Shown here piece by piece: positions 7,652-15,897 of a DNA stretch of 27,678 bases. The notes under the pieces were generated by a model. That model was given only the letters and a program-made list of their open reading frames with translations. It ran no database searches and was not told the DNA's origin. This DNA comes from CAZMXI01 sp964570205. GTDB taxonomy: Bacteria; Planctomycetota; Phycisphaerae; Tepidisphaerales; Tepidisphaeraceae. The translations under genes and the position numbers were made by a program. The stretch is from NCBI GenBank assembly GCA_964570205.1, contig CAZMXI010000050.1, positions 1 through 27,678 of the forward strand. The letters run 5' to 3'. The stretch's first letter is position 1, and the number at the start of each line of letters is the position of its first letter.

Positions 7652-8722
7652 TCATCCCGCCTTTTCAAGCCTGGCGATCTCCTGTTCGGCCTGTTTGCCC
7701 GCTTCCTGTCCTTTGTATTTGGCCTGAACCTGCCTGTAGACCGCTAACGCTGTCCGCCTGTCGCTCAGGAAATCCCGATGGATGGCGGCCGTCCGCAGCA
7801 GCGCCGCCGCAACCTGCGGCGCATCGGAATCGTCGCCCGCGTGGGCCACCACCCGCATGTAAGCCACCGCCACGTCTCGCCACACGTCGGCGTCCTTGGT
7901 CGTCGCCGCCTTGCCCGCCCTGGCCTCGGCGAGGCAATACAACGCCTCGATCTGGTCGGCGACTTCGATGATCGAATCGCCATCCTTCTGCGCAATCTGA
8001 AACACCGTGTCGTAGTCCTTCTTCTCCAACGCCGCGCGCATGGTCTGGATTTTCAGCAGAACCAGGTTTCGCTGGGCTGCGGGGCTGTTCGGATCCATGA
8101 CCGCCATGAGCTGGACCAGCCGCTCCGCCGCGCTCTTGGCGCCGGCGGCGTCGCCTTTGGCCTTGTGCAACTCGACCAGCAGCCGCAGCAGCACCTCTTT
8201 GCTCTCATTCTTGCGGGTCCGCGCCAGCGCTGTCTCCACCGCCTTGATGCCATCCGGCAGGTACGCCGACTGCGAATGGGGCATGTTCAGGCTCACCGCC
8301 TTGGCCGAGTCGGGCGACTTCTCGGCCAGGGCGACAAACGCCTTCAGCGCCGCATCAAAACGGCCTGCCTTGTTGGCCGACTCCAGCAGCCTTACCGAGC
8401 ACCAGTCCTTTAGCCAGTCCTTCTGCGTCGTACGCAGCGTCCGCTCATAGCCATCCGATGCCTTGGCCCAGTCCTTGGCCGCGAATGCCTCCTCGGCCGT
8501 GTTGAACGCCGGCTCCATCTCGATGGCGATCTTCGTCACTTGCGCAATGGGCTTCAGGATTTCCCGTCCGCTGGCGACAAACACGATCTGGTCGCCCCTG
8601 ACGCCCGTAACTCGCACATCCTTGTACGTCAGCCCGCCAATCACCAGCGTATCGGCCATCGCATCGCTGCTGCTCAGGCACAGCACAACTACGATGATCC
8701 GCAGTATGCGGCAACACTTCAT
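7652..8722 (-). CDS. Secreted TPR-repeat protein
   Basis: The product is 356 residues with a signal peptide (MKCCRILRIIVVVLCLSSSDAMA). A small beta domain follows at about residues 25-65 (LVIGGLTYKDVRV, GDQIVFVASG), of a type often found ahead of TPRs in planctomycete envelope proteins. A helical region then has TPR-like pairs such as AEEAFAAKDWAKASDGYER, GRFDAALKAFVALAE and a C-terminal RRTALAVYRQVQAKYKG. No enzymatic motif is seen, so it is probably a periplasmic scaffold or interaction protein. I chose ATG 8722 because AAGGAG lies nine bases upstream. The in-frame ATG at 8731 overlaps that site, and a further one at 8776 touches the tRNA gene. It is 148 bases upstream of the PpiD-like gene, and the two may share export-related duties. 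Confidence 0.75.
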   Translation of the reverse strand: MKCCRILRIIVVVLCLSSSDAMADTLVIGGLTYKDVRVTGVRGDQIVFVASGREILKPIAQVTKIAIEMEPAFNTAEEAFAAKDWAKASDGYERTLRTTQKDWLKDWCSVRLLESANKAGRFDAALKAFVALAEKSPDSAKAVSLNMPHSQSAYLPDGIKAVETALARTRKNESKEVLLRLLVELHKAKGDAAGAKSAAERLVQLMAVMDPNSPAAQRNLVLLKIQTMRAALEKKDYDTVFQIAQKDGDSIIEVADQIEALYCLAEARAGKAATTKDADVWRDVAVAYMRVVAHAGDDSDAPQVAAALLRTAAIHRDFLSDRRTALAVYRQVQAKYKGQEAGKQAEQEIARLEKAG

Positions 8723-8776
8723 CGGAGACATCTCCTTATCTAACAGGAGCTTAAACGCATCTTCTCCCCGCGGCAT

Positions 8777-8858
8777 TGCAGGAGAGGGGACTCGAACCCC
8801 TACACCTTGCGGTACTGGCTCCTAAGGCCAGCGCGTCTGCCAATTCCGCCACTCCTGC
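8777..8858 (-). tRNA. tRNA-Leu (anticodon UAG)
   Basis: On the minus strand the sequence folds as a class II tRNA. The acceptor arms are GCAGGAG (8852-8858) and CTCCTGC (8778-8784) with discriminator A at 8777. The D-arm is TGGCGGAATTGGCAGACGC, the anticodon stem-loop is CTGGCCTTAGGAGCCAG with TAG at the centre, the variable arm is long (TACCGCAAGGTG) and the T-arm is GGGGTTCGAGTCCCC. The 3' CCA is not encoded. Its leucine identity follows from the anticodon and the long variable arm. Confidence 0.97.
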
Positions 8859-8878
8859 TCGATCGCCTCAACATTCTA

Positions 8879-8902
8879 CCCGGCCGGGGTGCTTTGCAAA
8901 GC
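8879..8902. promoter_or_regulatory. Two adjacent palindromes upstream of tRNA-Leu
   Basis: A perfect 10-bp palindrome CCCGGCCGGG (8879-8888) is followed two bases later by a perfect 12-bp palindrome GCTTTGCAAAGC (8891-8902). They sit 20-44 bases upstream of the tRNA-Leu 5' end, where its promoter should be. They could be an operator pair or chance; no protein can be assigned. Confidence 0.25.
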
Positions 8903-9052
8903 GATTGCCCATGCCATTGCCCCGAAAAACGTTCCCCATCGCATCGCCGCTCGTCCTGATGCGGCGGCTCCCAGTCGCAGGCGATTCCCCAAACCCCGCC
9001 GAAAGCGGCTTGCCGGTTGACTTCCGGGCGCAAATCCTTTTTAACTGGCTAT

Positions 9053-9469
9053 ATGAGCCGGATTATGGTGGCGGTCAGCAGTCCCTGGGCGGCACAGCGC
9101 GCCGTGGAACCGATCAGCGACATCGCCAATCGCCTGGGCGCCGAAGTGCTCGTAACGCACGTCTCCCGCCCCAGCGCAGGTCAGATGCGCGAACAGGAGC
9201 AGGCCGACGGCGAGGCTGCTATCAGCTTGCTTCGCGAGAAGTTGCAGGAACGCGGCCTCGTGGTCCAGACCCTCCTGCTCTTCAGTGACGACATCGCTCG
9301 TGCCATCCTCAACACCGCCGCCGAACGCGACATCTCTCTGATTGTGCTTGGGCTCACCGGACGCAATGTGTTTGCCAGACTTCTCGCGGGCAATGTCCCC
9401 GTCGAACTGATCAAGAACACCAAGGTGCCCGTCCTCCTCCTGCCGCCCGATTGGGCCACTACTCTGTAA
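9053..9469 (+). CDS. Universal stress protein (UspA family)
   Basis: This is a 138-residue single-domain UspA-fold protein of the cytoplasm; such proteins bind ATP or AMP and support stress survival. The first strand is SRIMVAVSSPWAAQRAV. The C-terminal nucleotide-binding signature has the G-2x-G-9x-G spacing in GLTGRNVFARLLAGN, with Asn in place of the usual Ser/Thr, then VPVELIKNTKVPVLLLPP. I set the start at ATG 9053 because homology begins there. A TTG at 9017 would add 12 residues, and neither has a clear ribosome site. A short AT-rich hairpin with a T-run follows the stop. It is the first plus-strand gene after the tRNA and shows no functional link to the exoprotein downstream. Confidence 0.9.
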   Translation: MSRIMVAVSSPWAAQRAVEPISDIANRLGAEVLVTHVSRPSAGQMREQEQADGEAAISLLREKLQERGLVVQTLLLFSDDIARAILNTAAERDISLIVLGLTGRNVFARLLAGNVPVELIKNTKVPVLLLPPDWATTL

Positions 9470-9487
9470 TTGCGCTCGCTGTCAACT

Positions 9488-9508
9488 GGAAATCTTCCAA
9501 GATTTTTT
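9488..9508 (+). terminator. Weak hairpin with T-run after universal stress gene
   Basis: AAATCT-TCCA-AGATTT forms a 6-bp AT-rich stem followed directly by more T residues, about 20 bases past the stop at 9469. The stem is weak, but position and T-run suit an intrinsic terminator. Confidence 0.4.
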
Positions 9509-9620
9509 GCCTCCGGCCGCTTCCCGGTGTATTTGGAAGAATGTGTGGGCTTCATCTGCCCTTTTTTCATATCCTTGTTGTATCGGATAGGCAGGTTAGG
9601 CAATCTGGGAGAGTGAGAGA

Positions 9621-12497
9621 ATGATCACAGCACCAACTCCAGGGGGAGAAGGTCTTGTTACGTCACATGGCTTTGGTTCACGAATGGCTCGAATTCGGTC
9701 TCGCAACGCCAGCGCCCTTCTGGCCCTCGGGTGGGCCGCCGCCTGCGCTTGCCGGGTGATGGCTGCGGAGCCGGATCAGCACTGGATTGACATCGACCAG
9801 GACATCACCCTCCCGCCAGGCCAGATCATCTCCGGACACGGCGTGATTTCCGCCGCTGTGGTCAACCAAGGTGCCGTGATTGCAGACGTTTATGGCGATT
9901 CCCTTGTGCTGCTGGGAGCGGACAAGATCAATTTCGGCAGGATCATCGCCACCGAGGGCGGGATCCTCGACGCCTCGGGCATGGCTGTTATGCAGGGTTC
10001 CGAGGGTCGGATTGAGGCGGCGCAAGGGGGCCATGTGGAACTGAATGGCGCTGCGATAGTGGGCGGGGTGATATCGAGCGACGCATCCTCGTCGGTGTTG
10101 GCGGTGGGCGGGACCAATTCTCTCCGCGATGTTCGGATTGAGGGGACTCTGGGGATCAATGCGTTGGCGACGGTGGAGGTTGGCGGGACATCGCTGATCA
10201 ACAACGGCCGGATCGTCGTGAATCAGAACGTGGCCGGGGGCACGCCGGTGCTGCGGTTCGTGTCGAACGTGCAACTGGACGGCACGGGCGAGATCGTGCT
10301 GAACAACATGCACATCAACGCCCAGTTGGACACGGCGGCGGGCGTGACGGTGGTGCAGGGCGCGGATCATTCGATCCGTGGCCGCGGCCAGGTTCGCGCT
10401 GCGATCGTGAACAACGGGGTGATCGAATCCGACGTGCCGCAGGAAGTGCTTTACCTGGTGGTGAAGGACAAGGTCAACAACGGACTGATTCGCGCCATGA
10501 ACGGGGCGCGGCTGGACATCAAGGACATCAGGATCAGTCAGGGCGACAGCGGGACGATCATGGCGGACGGCGGCGACGTGCTGCTGTGGGGCCGGACGAG
10601 CATTGAAGGCGGCCGGCTGTCGAGCACGGGGCGGTCATCGGTGGCGTTATTTGACGCCAACGCGACGCTGAAGGGCGTAAGGAACGAGGGTTTGCTGACG
10701 ATCGGTTCGGGCTCGAAGGCGACCATCACCGGGGGGATGGCCAATGCCGGCACGGTGACCGTCCGCAGTGGCATGCTGGATCTCGCGGCCGGCACATTCG
10801 ACCAGGGTTCCGAGGGTCGGATTGAGGCGGCGCAAGGGGGCCATGTGGAACTGAATGGCGCTGCGATAGTGGGCGGGGTGATATCGAGCGACGCATCCTC
10901 GTCGGTGTTGGCGGTGGGCGGGACCAATTCTCTCCGCGATGTTCGGATTGAGGGGACTCTGGGGATCAATGCGTTGGCGACGGTGGAGGTTGGCGGGACA
11001 TCGCTGATCAACAACGGCCGGATCGTCGTGAATCAGAACGTGGCCGGGGGCACGCCGGTGCTGCGGTTCGTGTCGAACGTGCAACTGGACGGCACGGGCG
11101 AGATCGTGCTGAACAACATGCACATCAACGCCCAGTTGGACACGGCGGCGGGCGTGACGGTGGTGCAGGGCGCGGATCATTCGATCCGTGGCCGCGGCCA
11201 GGTTCGCGCTGCGATCGTGAACAACGGGGTGATCGAATCCGACGTGCCGCAGGAAGTGCTTTACCTGGTGGTGAAGGACAAGGTCAACAACGGACTGATT
11301 CGCGCCATGAACGGGGCGCGGCTGGACATCAAGGACATCAGGATCAGTCAGGGCGACAGCGGGACGATCATGGCGGACGGCGGCGACGTGCTGCTGTGGG
11401 GCCGGACGAGCATTGAAGGCGGCCGGCTGTCGAGCACGGGGCGGTCATCGGTGGCGTTATTTGACGCCAACGCGACGCTGAAGGGCGTAAGGAACGAGGG
11501 TTTGCTGACGATCGGTTCGGGCTCGAAGGCGACCATCACCGGGGGGATGGCCAATGCCGGCACGGTGCAGTTCCAGTATGCCAAGGCATCCACCCACCAG
11601 ATCGTGGCCGACCGGATCACCAACAGCGGCACGTTTGACCAGGCTCAGGGTTGGCTTTCGATCACCGATCGTTTCGTCAATGCGGCCGGCTCGGCCAGGC
11701 TCGGCGGCGCCCAGCAATGGTCGCCCGGCGCAACGCTTGATGTGACCGGCGGTTCCGTTGAACTCGCCGCCGACCTCGGCTCGCCCGTCGCCCACAATGC
11801 CCATGTCGCCGTCAGCGGCCAGGGAAGTCTGCATATTGCCGCATCGCAGCACCTGGCCAGCCTCTCCATCACGTCGGGCGTCGCCACGCTGGCCGACACG
11901 GCCTGCATTTCCCTTGATTCGCTGAATCTCGATGGGATGGGAACCCTGGATCTCTCTCGCGGAAGACTCATCGTCCGCAATCACAGTGACGCGGCCCCGG
12001 ACGTCTTGAGCCAGTTGCTGGCGGATATCGCCCAAGGGCGAGCCGGTGAAGGTTTGGTCACCACGGCCCCCGGCCAGGATGAATCCGGGGCGTCGATGGG
12101 CCTTTGGGCGGTCGTGAACGACAATGGCTCTGGAAAGCGCATTCACGATAGTTTCGGCGGCCAACCGACCAACCTCGGCGATGTGCTGGTTGGATACACC
12201 ATTCGCGGCGATCTTGACCTCGATGGGCAGGTTGGGACCAGTGACTTCGGCCTTCTCTCGCTCGGCTATGTTTCGAGCCGCCTCGGGGATGCCGATCACG
12301 CGCTGATCGCCGATCTGAGCCTTGATGGAGTAATCGATATCGAGGACTTCAAGCTCCTGTCCATGGGTTACATCGCGGATCAGGTGAATCGACATGCGGC
12401 ATTTCGTGCCGCGGCGACCGGCGTGCCGGAGCCCGGTACAGTGCTGGCCACGACCCTGGCCGCGGGCCTGTTGCTGGCTCGGAAGCGGCGATTCTGA
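9621..12497 (+). CDS. Large repeat-containing PEP-CTERM exoprotein with dockerin-like segment
   Basis: This 958-residue exported protein begins with an N-terminal extension, then a signal peptide (MARIRSRNASALLALGWAAA, ending near MAAEPDQ). A long region follows of short beta-strand motifs of the type NNGRIVV, NNGVIESD and NEGLLTIG, suggesting a beta-helix passenger like those of adhesins. Residues 125-379 and 395-649 are the two copies of an identical module. Near the C-terminus are two Asp-rich calcium-loop-like segments, GDLDLDGQVGTSDFGLLSLG and ADLSLDGVIDIEDFKLLSMG, arranged as in type I dockerins. It ends with a PEP-CTERM tail: VPEPGT, a hydrophobic helix and RKRRF, predicting exosortase processing and surface or matrix release. 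GGGAGAG lies just upstream of ATG 9621; ATG 9684 is an alternative that would start at the signal peptide. Ligand unknown. It lies 49 bases before the GH39-like gene. Confidence 0.85.
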   Translation: MITAPTPGGEGLVTSHGFGSRMARIRSRNASALLALGWAAACACRVMAAEPDQHWIDIDQDITLPPGQIISGHGVISAAVVNQGAVIADVYGDSLVLLGADKINFGRIIATEGGILDASGMAVMQGSEGRIEAAQGGHVELNGAAIVGGVISSDASSSVLAVGGTNSLRDVRIEGTLGINALATVEVGGTSLINNGRIVVNQNVAGGTPVLRFVSNVQLDGTGEIVLNNMHINAQLDTAAGVTVVQGADHSIRGRGQVRAAIVNNGVIESDVPQEVLYLVVKDKVNNGLIRAMNGARLDIKDIRISQGDSGTIMADGGDVLLWGRTSIEGGRLSSTGRSSVALFDANATLKGVRNEGLLTIGSGSKATITGGMANAGTVTVRSGMLDLAAGTFDQGSEGRIEAAQGGHVELNGAAIVGGVISSDASSSVLAVGGTNSLRDVRIEGTLGINALATVEVGGTSLINNGRIVVNQNVAGGTPVLRFVSNVQLDGTGEIVLNNMHINAQLDTAAGVTVVQGADHSIRGRGQVRAAIVNNGVIESDVPQEVLYLVVKDKVNNGLIRAMNGARLDIKDIRISQGDSGTIMADGGDVLLWGRTSIEGGRLSSTGRSSVALFDANATLKGVRNEGLLTIGSGSKATITGGMANAGTVQFQYAKASTHQIVADRITNSGTFDQAQGWLSITDRFVNAAGSARLGGAQQWSPGATLDVTGGSVELAADLGSPVAHNAHVAVSGQGSLHIAASQHLASLSITSGVATLADTACISLDSLNLDGMGTLDLSRGRLIVRNHSDAAPDVLSQLLADIAQGRAGEGLVTTAPGQDESGASMGLWAVVNDNGSGKRIHDSFGGQPTNLGDVLVGYTIRGDLDLDGQVGTSDFGLLSLGYVSSRLGDADHALIADLSLDGVIDIEDFKLLSMGYIADQVNRHAAFRAAATGVPEPGTVLATTLAAGLLLARKRRF
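9993..10757 (+). repeat. 765-bp direct repeat, copy 1
   Basis: This is the first copy of a 765-bp sequence that recurs at 10803-11567 with no difference that I could find by line-by-line reading. The period is 810 bp, a multiple of three, so the reading frame is kept. It encodes residues 125-379 of the exoprotein. The boundaries are sharp: bases 9992 and 10802 differ, as do 10758 and 11568. Confidence 0.97.
10803..11567 (+). repeat. 765-bp direct repeat, copy 2
   Basis: This is the second copy, encoding residues 395-649. It is separated from copy 1 by a 45-bp unique spacer (10758-10802) coding for a short stretch containing GMLDLAAGTF. That spacer resembles the sequence just before copy 1 (GGILDASGMAVM), so the duplication follows a natural module boundary. 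Confidence 0.97.
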
Positions 12498-12546
12498 CCG
12501 GATCGTCTTCCCCGCCGCTGGAAAACGCTCCCGTGCCGGTGTATGC

Positions 12547-13968
12547 ATGGGCATGGCCTATTTCAGATGCGTTGCCATCGTAATCCTCGCCACTGCATGC
12601 TCCGTCCGCGCTGCTGAACTGCGCATCGACTGTTCCAGAGCCATCGGGCCAATACGTCCCCTGCACGGCGGCAACGGGGGGCCCATTGAATATGGCGAAC
12701 TGGTGGACCTGTCCGATCGCTTCAAGGAGCTGGCCGTGCCCCATGCGCGGCTGCACGACTGCCACTGGCCAAACCCCGATGTGGTGGACATCCACACCAT
12801 CTTCCCCGACTTCGGCGCTGACCCTGCCCGACCCGAGAGCTACACCTTTTCGCGCACCGATGATTACCTCCAGGCGATAGTGAACGTCCGCTCGCGCATC
12901 GTCTACCGGCTCGGCGAAAGCATCGAGCACACGAAGAAGAAATACCACGTCCATCCGCCAGCCGACCCCGAGAAATGGGCCGCCATCTGCCTTGGCATCA
13001 TCCGCCACTACAACCAAGGCTGGGCAGGCGGCTTCAGGCACGACATCCAATACTGGGAGATATGGAACGAGCCCGAGAACAGCCCCCTCATGTGGACCGG
13101 CTCCGAGGAAGACTACTTCCGTCTCTACGAGGTGTCCGCCAAGGCCATCAAGAAGGCATTCCCCGACCTGAAGGTCGGCGGCCCGTCGCTAGGCTACACC
13201 GGCCGGATTGTGGATGGCCGTTTCGAGCCCGGCGAATACATGGTCAAGTTCCTCGACCGCTGCCGCGACCGCAAGCTGCCGCTGGATTTCTTCTCCTGGC
13301 ATTTGTACACCAACGACCCGTCAGAGTGTCTTGTCCGTGCTGCCGGCATCCGCAAGGAACTGAATCGCCGGGGCTTCGATCGGACCGAATTGCACTTCAA
13401 TGAGTGGAACTACCTGCCCGACAACGACTGGACCCCAACCTCGCTCAAGGGCCAGGGCGTCATGCGCGAGCGATACTTCGCCCGCATGGCCGGCGCTGAA
13501 GGCGCTGCGTTCGCGGCCGCCGTATTGATCAACCTCCAAGACAGCGCCGTCGATGTGGCCAACTACTACGCCATGTCCACGCATGGCTTTGGCATGTTCA
13601 ACGAATACGGCGTGCCGCGTAAGCCCTTCCACGCGCTCAAGGCGTTCCGGATGCTGCTGGATACGCCCGTGCGCGTGCATGCCGCCGGCGCAGACCAGAA
13701 ATCGCTGGCCATTGGCGCCGGTCTGAATGAGCAGAAGAGCGAACTCGGCATCCTGGTCAGCAACTGCCGTGCGGATGAGAATATCGACATCGCGGTAGGG
13801 GCCCTGCCCTGGACCGGGCCATCCACCTGCGACCTGCACATCGTCAATCAGGCCAAGGACCTGGAGGCAGCGCAGTCCATTCGCCTCAGCCCGGACCGGC
13901 CACGCATCACATTCAAGCTGCCGGCTCCGGCGGTCTGCTTCATCCGGGTGCGCCGGGTTGCCGACTGA
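12547..13968 (+). CDS. GH39-like (clan GH-A) glycoside hydrolase, secreted
   Basis: This is a probable retaining glycosidase with a TIM barrel, exported. The product is 473 residues with a signal peptide (MAYFRCVAIVILATACSVRA). Clan A landmarks are the acid/base glutamate in YWEIWNEPE (Glu175) and the nucleophile in LHFNEWNY (Glu286). A conserved ISAD-like region follows (FGMFNEYGVPRKPFHALKAF), as in GH39 beta-xylosidase relatives. The C-terminal 90 residues look like a beta-sandwich. The start is ATG 12547 or 12553; no strong ribosome site is present. It lies 49 bases after the exoprotein stop, so cotranscription is likely. Its stop is two bases from the opposing GH127 stop. A xylose- or arabinose-related substrate is plausible from GH39 membership and GH127 proximity, but exact specificity is not evident. 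Confidence 0.82.
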   Translation: MGMAYFRCVAIVILATACSVRAAELRIDCSRAIGPIRPLHGGNGGPIEYGELVDLSDRFKELAVPHARLHDCHWPNPDVVDIHTIFPDFGADPARPESYTFSRTDDYLQAIVNVRSRIVYRLGESIEHTKKKYHVHPPADPEKWAAICLGIIRHYNQGWAGGFRHDIQYWEIWNEPENSPLMWTGSEEDYFRLYEVSAKAIKKAFPDLKVGGPSLGYTGRIVDGRFEPGEYMVKFLDRCRDRKLPLDFFSWHLYTNDPSECLVRAAGIRKELNRRGFDRTELHFNEWNYLPDNDWTPTSLKGQGVMRERYFARMAGAEGAAFAAAVLINLQDSAVDVANYYAMSTHGFGMFNEYGVPRKPFHALKAFRMLLDTPVRVHAAGADQKSLAIGAGLNEQKSELGILVSNCRADENIDIAVGALPWTGPSTCDLHIVNQAKDLEAAQSIRLSPDRPRITFKLPAPAVCFIRVRRVAD

Positions 13969-13970
13969 TC

Positions 13971-15848
13971 TCACCTGACCGGTCGATAAAGCGACCCGAG
14001 CCACCATGCGGCATTCGGCTTCAACCCCGGTTGCCGGACCCATACCTCCTGCGCCGACTTGCCGCGGTTGGCCAGCGCATGGAATGGAACCGCCACCAGC
14101 GGCTTCCCGTCCGCCGTCTTGCTCTTGATGACCGTGATCCCGCCCAGCAGGTCCGGCCGCCTTTCTGTCTCGAACGAAGGCTCATCGGCCAGCGCGACAT
14201 CCGCGCTCCCGCCATTGTCCAGCGCCTCGATGCCGTAGACGATCGGCCCGCGCTGAATCGCCACCTTCCCCGCGCAGTCGCGGATGTTCGGATGCGCTTC
14301 GATCCGCCTTACGGGCATGTCCATGCGCAGCTCGATGGCATCGCCCGCTTTCCAGGCGCGATCCAGCCGCAGAAAGCCTCGCTCGGTCAGCGGCGGGGGG
14401 GATTGCGCCTGTCCATTGACCACGAGCTGCGCTTGTTCGCACCATCCCGGCAGTCTCAGGTTGACTGCGAACCGACCGGCCTGTGCCGGCTCCACCCGGA
14501 TGCTCACCCTGCCATCCCACGGGTACTCCGTTTCCACCCGCAGGTTCACTGTGCCGTTTGCGAGCTTGAACGCGGCATGACCGCCCACGTAGAGGTTTAC
14601 GAATATCTCGCTGTCGCTTTGGGCGTAGGCGTACCGCCCGACCTGCAGCAGCGTCCGCGACAGGTTCGGCGGGCAGCATACCCACGAGTTGTAGCGCACA
14701 TTGTCCCGGTCGCTCAGCGGGTTCATGTAATACGTCGTCGTGCCCTCCAGCGAGATGCCGTGCAGAACCGCGTTGTACAGCACGCGCTCCAGGATATCGA
14801 TGCAGTCGCTGCGCCCTTCAAGCAGGAACATCCGCTGCGCGAAATCCGCCAGCCCGCACGCAGCGCACGATTCGTAGTAGCCGTTGTTCGGCAACTCGTA
14901 ATCCTCGCCGAATGCCTCATGTTCTTTCCGCGGGCCTACGCTCCCGGTGATCGCCATCCGCCGCATCGTGGTGCTGTCCCAGAAGCGGTTCGCGGCCAGC
15001 CGGTAATCCCCATCCTTCATCTCGATCGCCAGGTCCGCCACGCCCGTCGCGAAGAACACCGCGCGCACCGCATGACCCTCCAGCGTCAATTGCTTTCGGA
15101 GCGGCGCCCCGTCCTGGAAATACGCCCGCGGTGTATCGCCTGCCGGCTTCACAACGCCCCGCCCGCGCCATTCCACAAAAGACTTGCTCAGCTCAAGAAA
15201 ACGCTGCTTCCCGGTAATGCGGTACAACTCAACCAGCGCCATCTCCAACTCGGCGTGCCCGCAGAATCCCGGCTTGCCATTGGGACCGAGAAAATGCTCG
15301 TAGGCTTGGTCGGCCGCCTTGACGGCGATGTCCAGAAAGGTCCGCTTACCGGTGGCCGAGGAATGTTCGATGGCCGCCTCGATCATGTGCCCCAGCACGT
15401 AACCATCGTGCGAGCCATCCAGGAATCCCGGATCCCACGGCGTTTTCTTGTTGTTGGTCACATACGCGTGCAGGTATCCATCCGGCTGTTGCGCGGCCGC
15501 CAGCATGGCAATCACCTCGTCCATCCGCCGTTCCACCTCCGCGTCCGGGTGCATGGCCAGCGAATAGGCGATCGTCTCCAGGAACTTGTGCAGATTTGCT
15601 TCCCCCCACGTTCCGTTCAATTCTCCTTCAACCTGCTTGCCTGCCGCCTTTTGCAGCGATCGCAGCTCCCATCCCATGTAGTTCCAGGAATGGGGGATGG
15701 TCTTCTCCCGGTAGACCTTCAGCTTCGGCGCCCAGAATGAATCTTCAATCGTCACGCTCTGGACGGGCAACAGCCGAACCCTGTCCGCTGCTCCCGCCGG
15801 GCATGAGAGCGCCATCACGGTCACCAGAGCCCAACACCAACGAGCCAT
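13971..15848 (-). CDS. GH127 (DUF1680) beta-L-arabinofuranosidase family protein, secreted
   Basis: GH127 enzymes remove beta-L-arabinofuranose and related sugars using a cysteine nucleophile held by zinc. The 625-residue product has a signal peptide (ARWCWALVTVMALSCPAGA). An alpha/alpha barrel follows, with FWAPKLKVYREKTIP near its start and PDGYLHAYV. The EAFGEDYELPN stretch (about residues 311-321) probably carries the acid/base glutamate. YYESCAACG supplies Glu326 and Cys328, and WVCCPPNLSR supplies Cys391 and Cys392, matching the zinc site and nucleophile of HypBA1. A beta-sandwich domain follows. I chose ATG 15848 because GGAGG lies five bases upstream; the ATG at 15860 overlaps this site. 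It runs tail-to-tail with the GH39-like gene and sits 49 bases downstream of rlmN. Natural substrate unproven. Confidence 0.92.
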   Translation of the reverse strand: MARWCWALVTVMALSCPAGAADRVRLLPVQSVTIEDSFWAPKLKVYREKTIPHSWNYMGWELRSLQKAAGKQVEGELNGTWGEANLHKFLETIAYSLAMHPDAEVERRMDEVIAMLAAAQQPDGYLHAYVTNNKKTPWDPGFLDGSHDGYVLGHMIEAAIEHSSATGKRTFLDIAVKAADQAYEHFLGPNGKPGFCGHAELEMALVELYRITGKQRFLELSKSFVEWRGRGVVKPAGDTPRAYFQDGAPLRKQLTLEGHAVRAVFFATGVADLAIEMKDGDYRLAANRFWDSTTMRRMAITGSVGPRKEHEAFGEDYELPNNGYYESCAACGLADFAQRMFLLEGRSDCIDILERVLYNAVLHGISLEGTTTYYMNPLSDRDNVRYNSWVCCPPNLSRTLLQVGRYAYAQSDSEIFVNLYVGGHAAFKLANGTVNLRVETEYPWDGRVSIRVEPAQAGRFAVNLRLPGWCEQAQLVVNGQAQSPPPLTERGFLRLDRAWKAGDAIELRMDMPVRRIEAHPNIRDCAGKVAIQRGPIVYGIEALDNGGSADVALADEPSFETERRPDLLGGITVIKSKTADGKPLVAVPFHALANRGKSAQEVWVRQPGLKPNAAWWLGSLYRPVR

Positions 15849-15897
15849 AAACACCTCCATGTGCGGTGGTACCGCTCGCCGGCGCTTGTGTTACAAC

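Noticed and set aside
8777..8858. tRNA-Leu as an integration site for a mobile island
   Set aside because: No integrase gene, and no duplicated tRNA 3' end that I could find nearby. The neighbours are ordinary chromosomal genes.
9993..11567. The 765-bp repeat as an insertion sequence or composite element
   Set aside because: It contains no transposase and no terminal inverted repeats. It is entirely in-frame coding sequence of one protein.
9993..11567. CRISPR array
   Set aside because: Only two long copies are present; there is no series of short repeats with equal spacers here or elsewhere, and no cas gene.
11457..12554. Minus-strand frame opposite the end of the exoprotein gene
   Set aside because: The plus-strand frame ends with a clear dockerin-like and PEP-CTERM tail; the antisense frame has no such features.
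14031..15740. Plus-strand frame of about 570 codons opposite GH127
   Set aside because: Antisense artefact; the catalytic residues of GH127 on the minus strand settle the coding strand.
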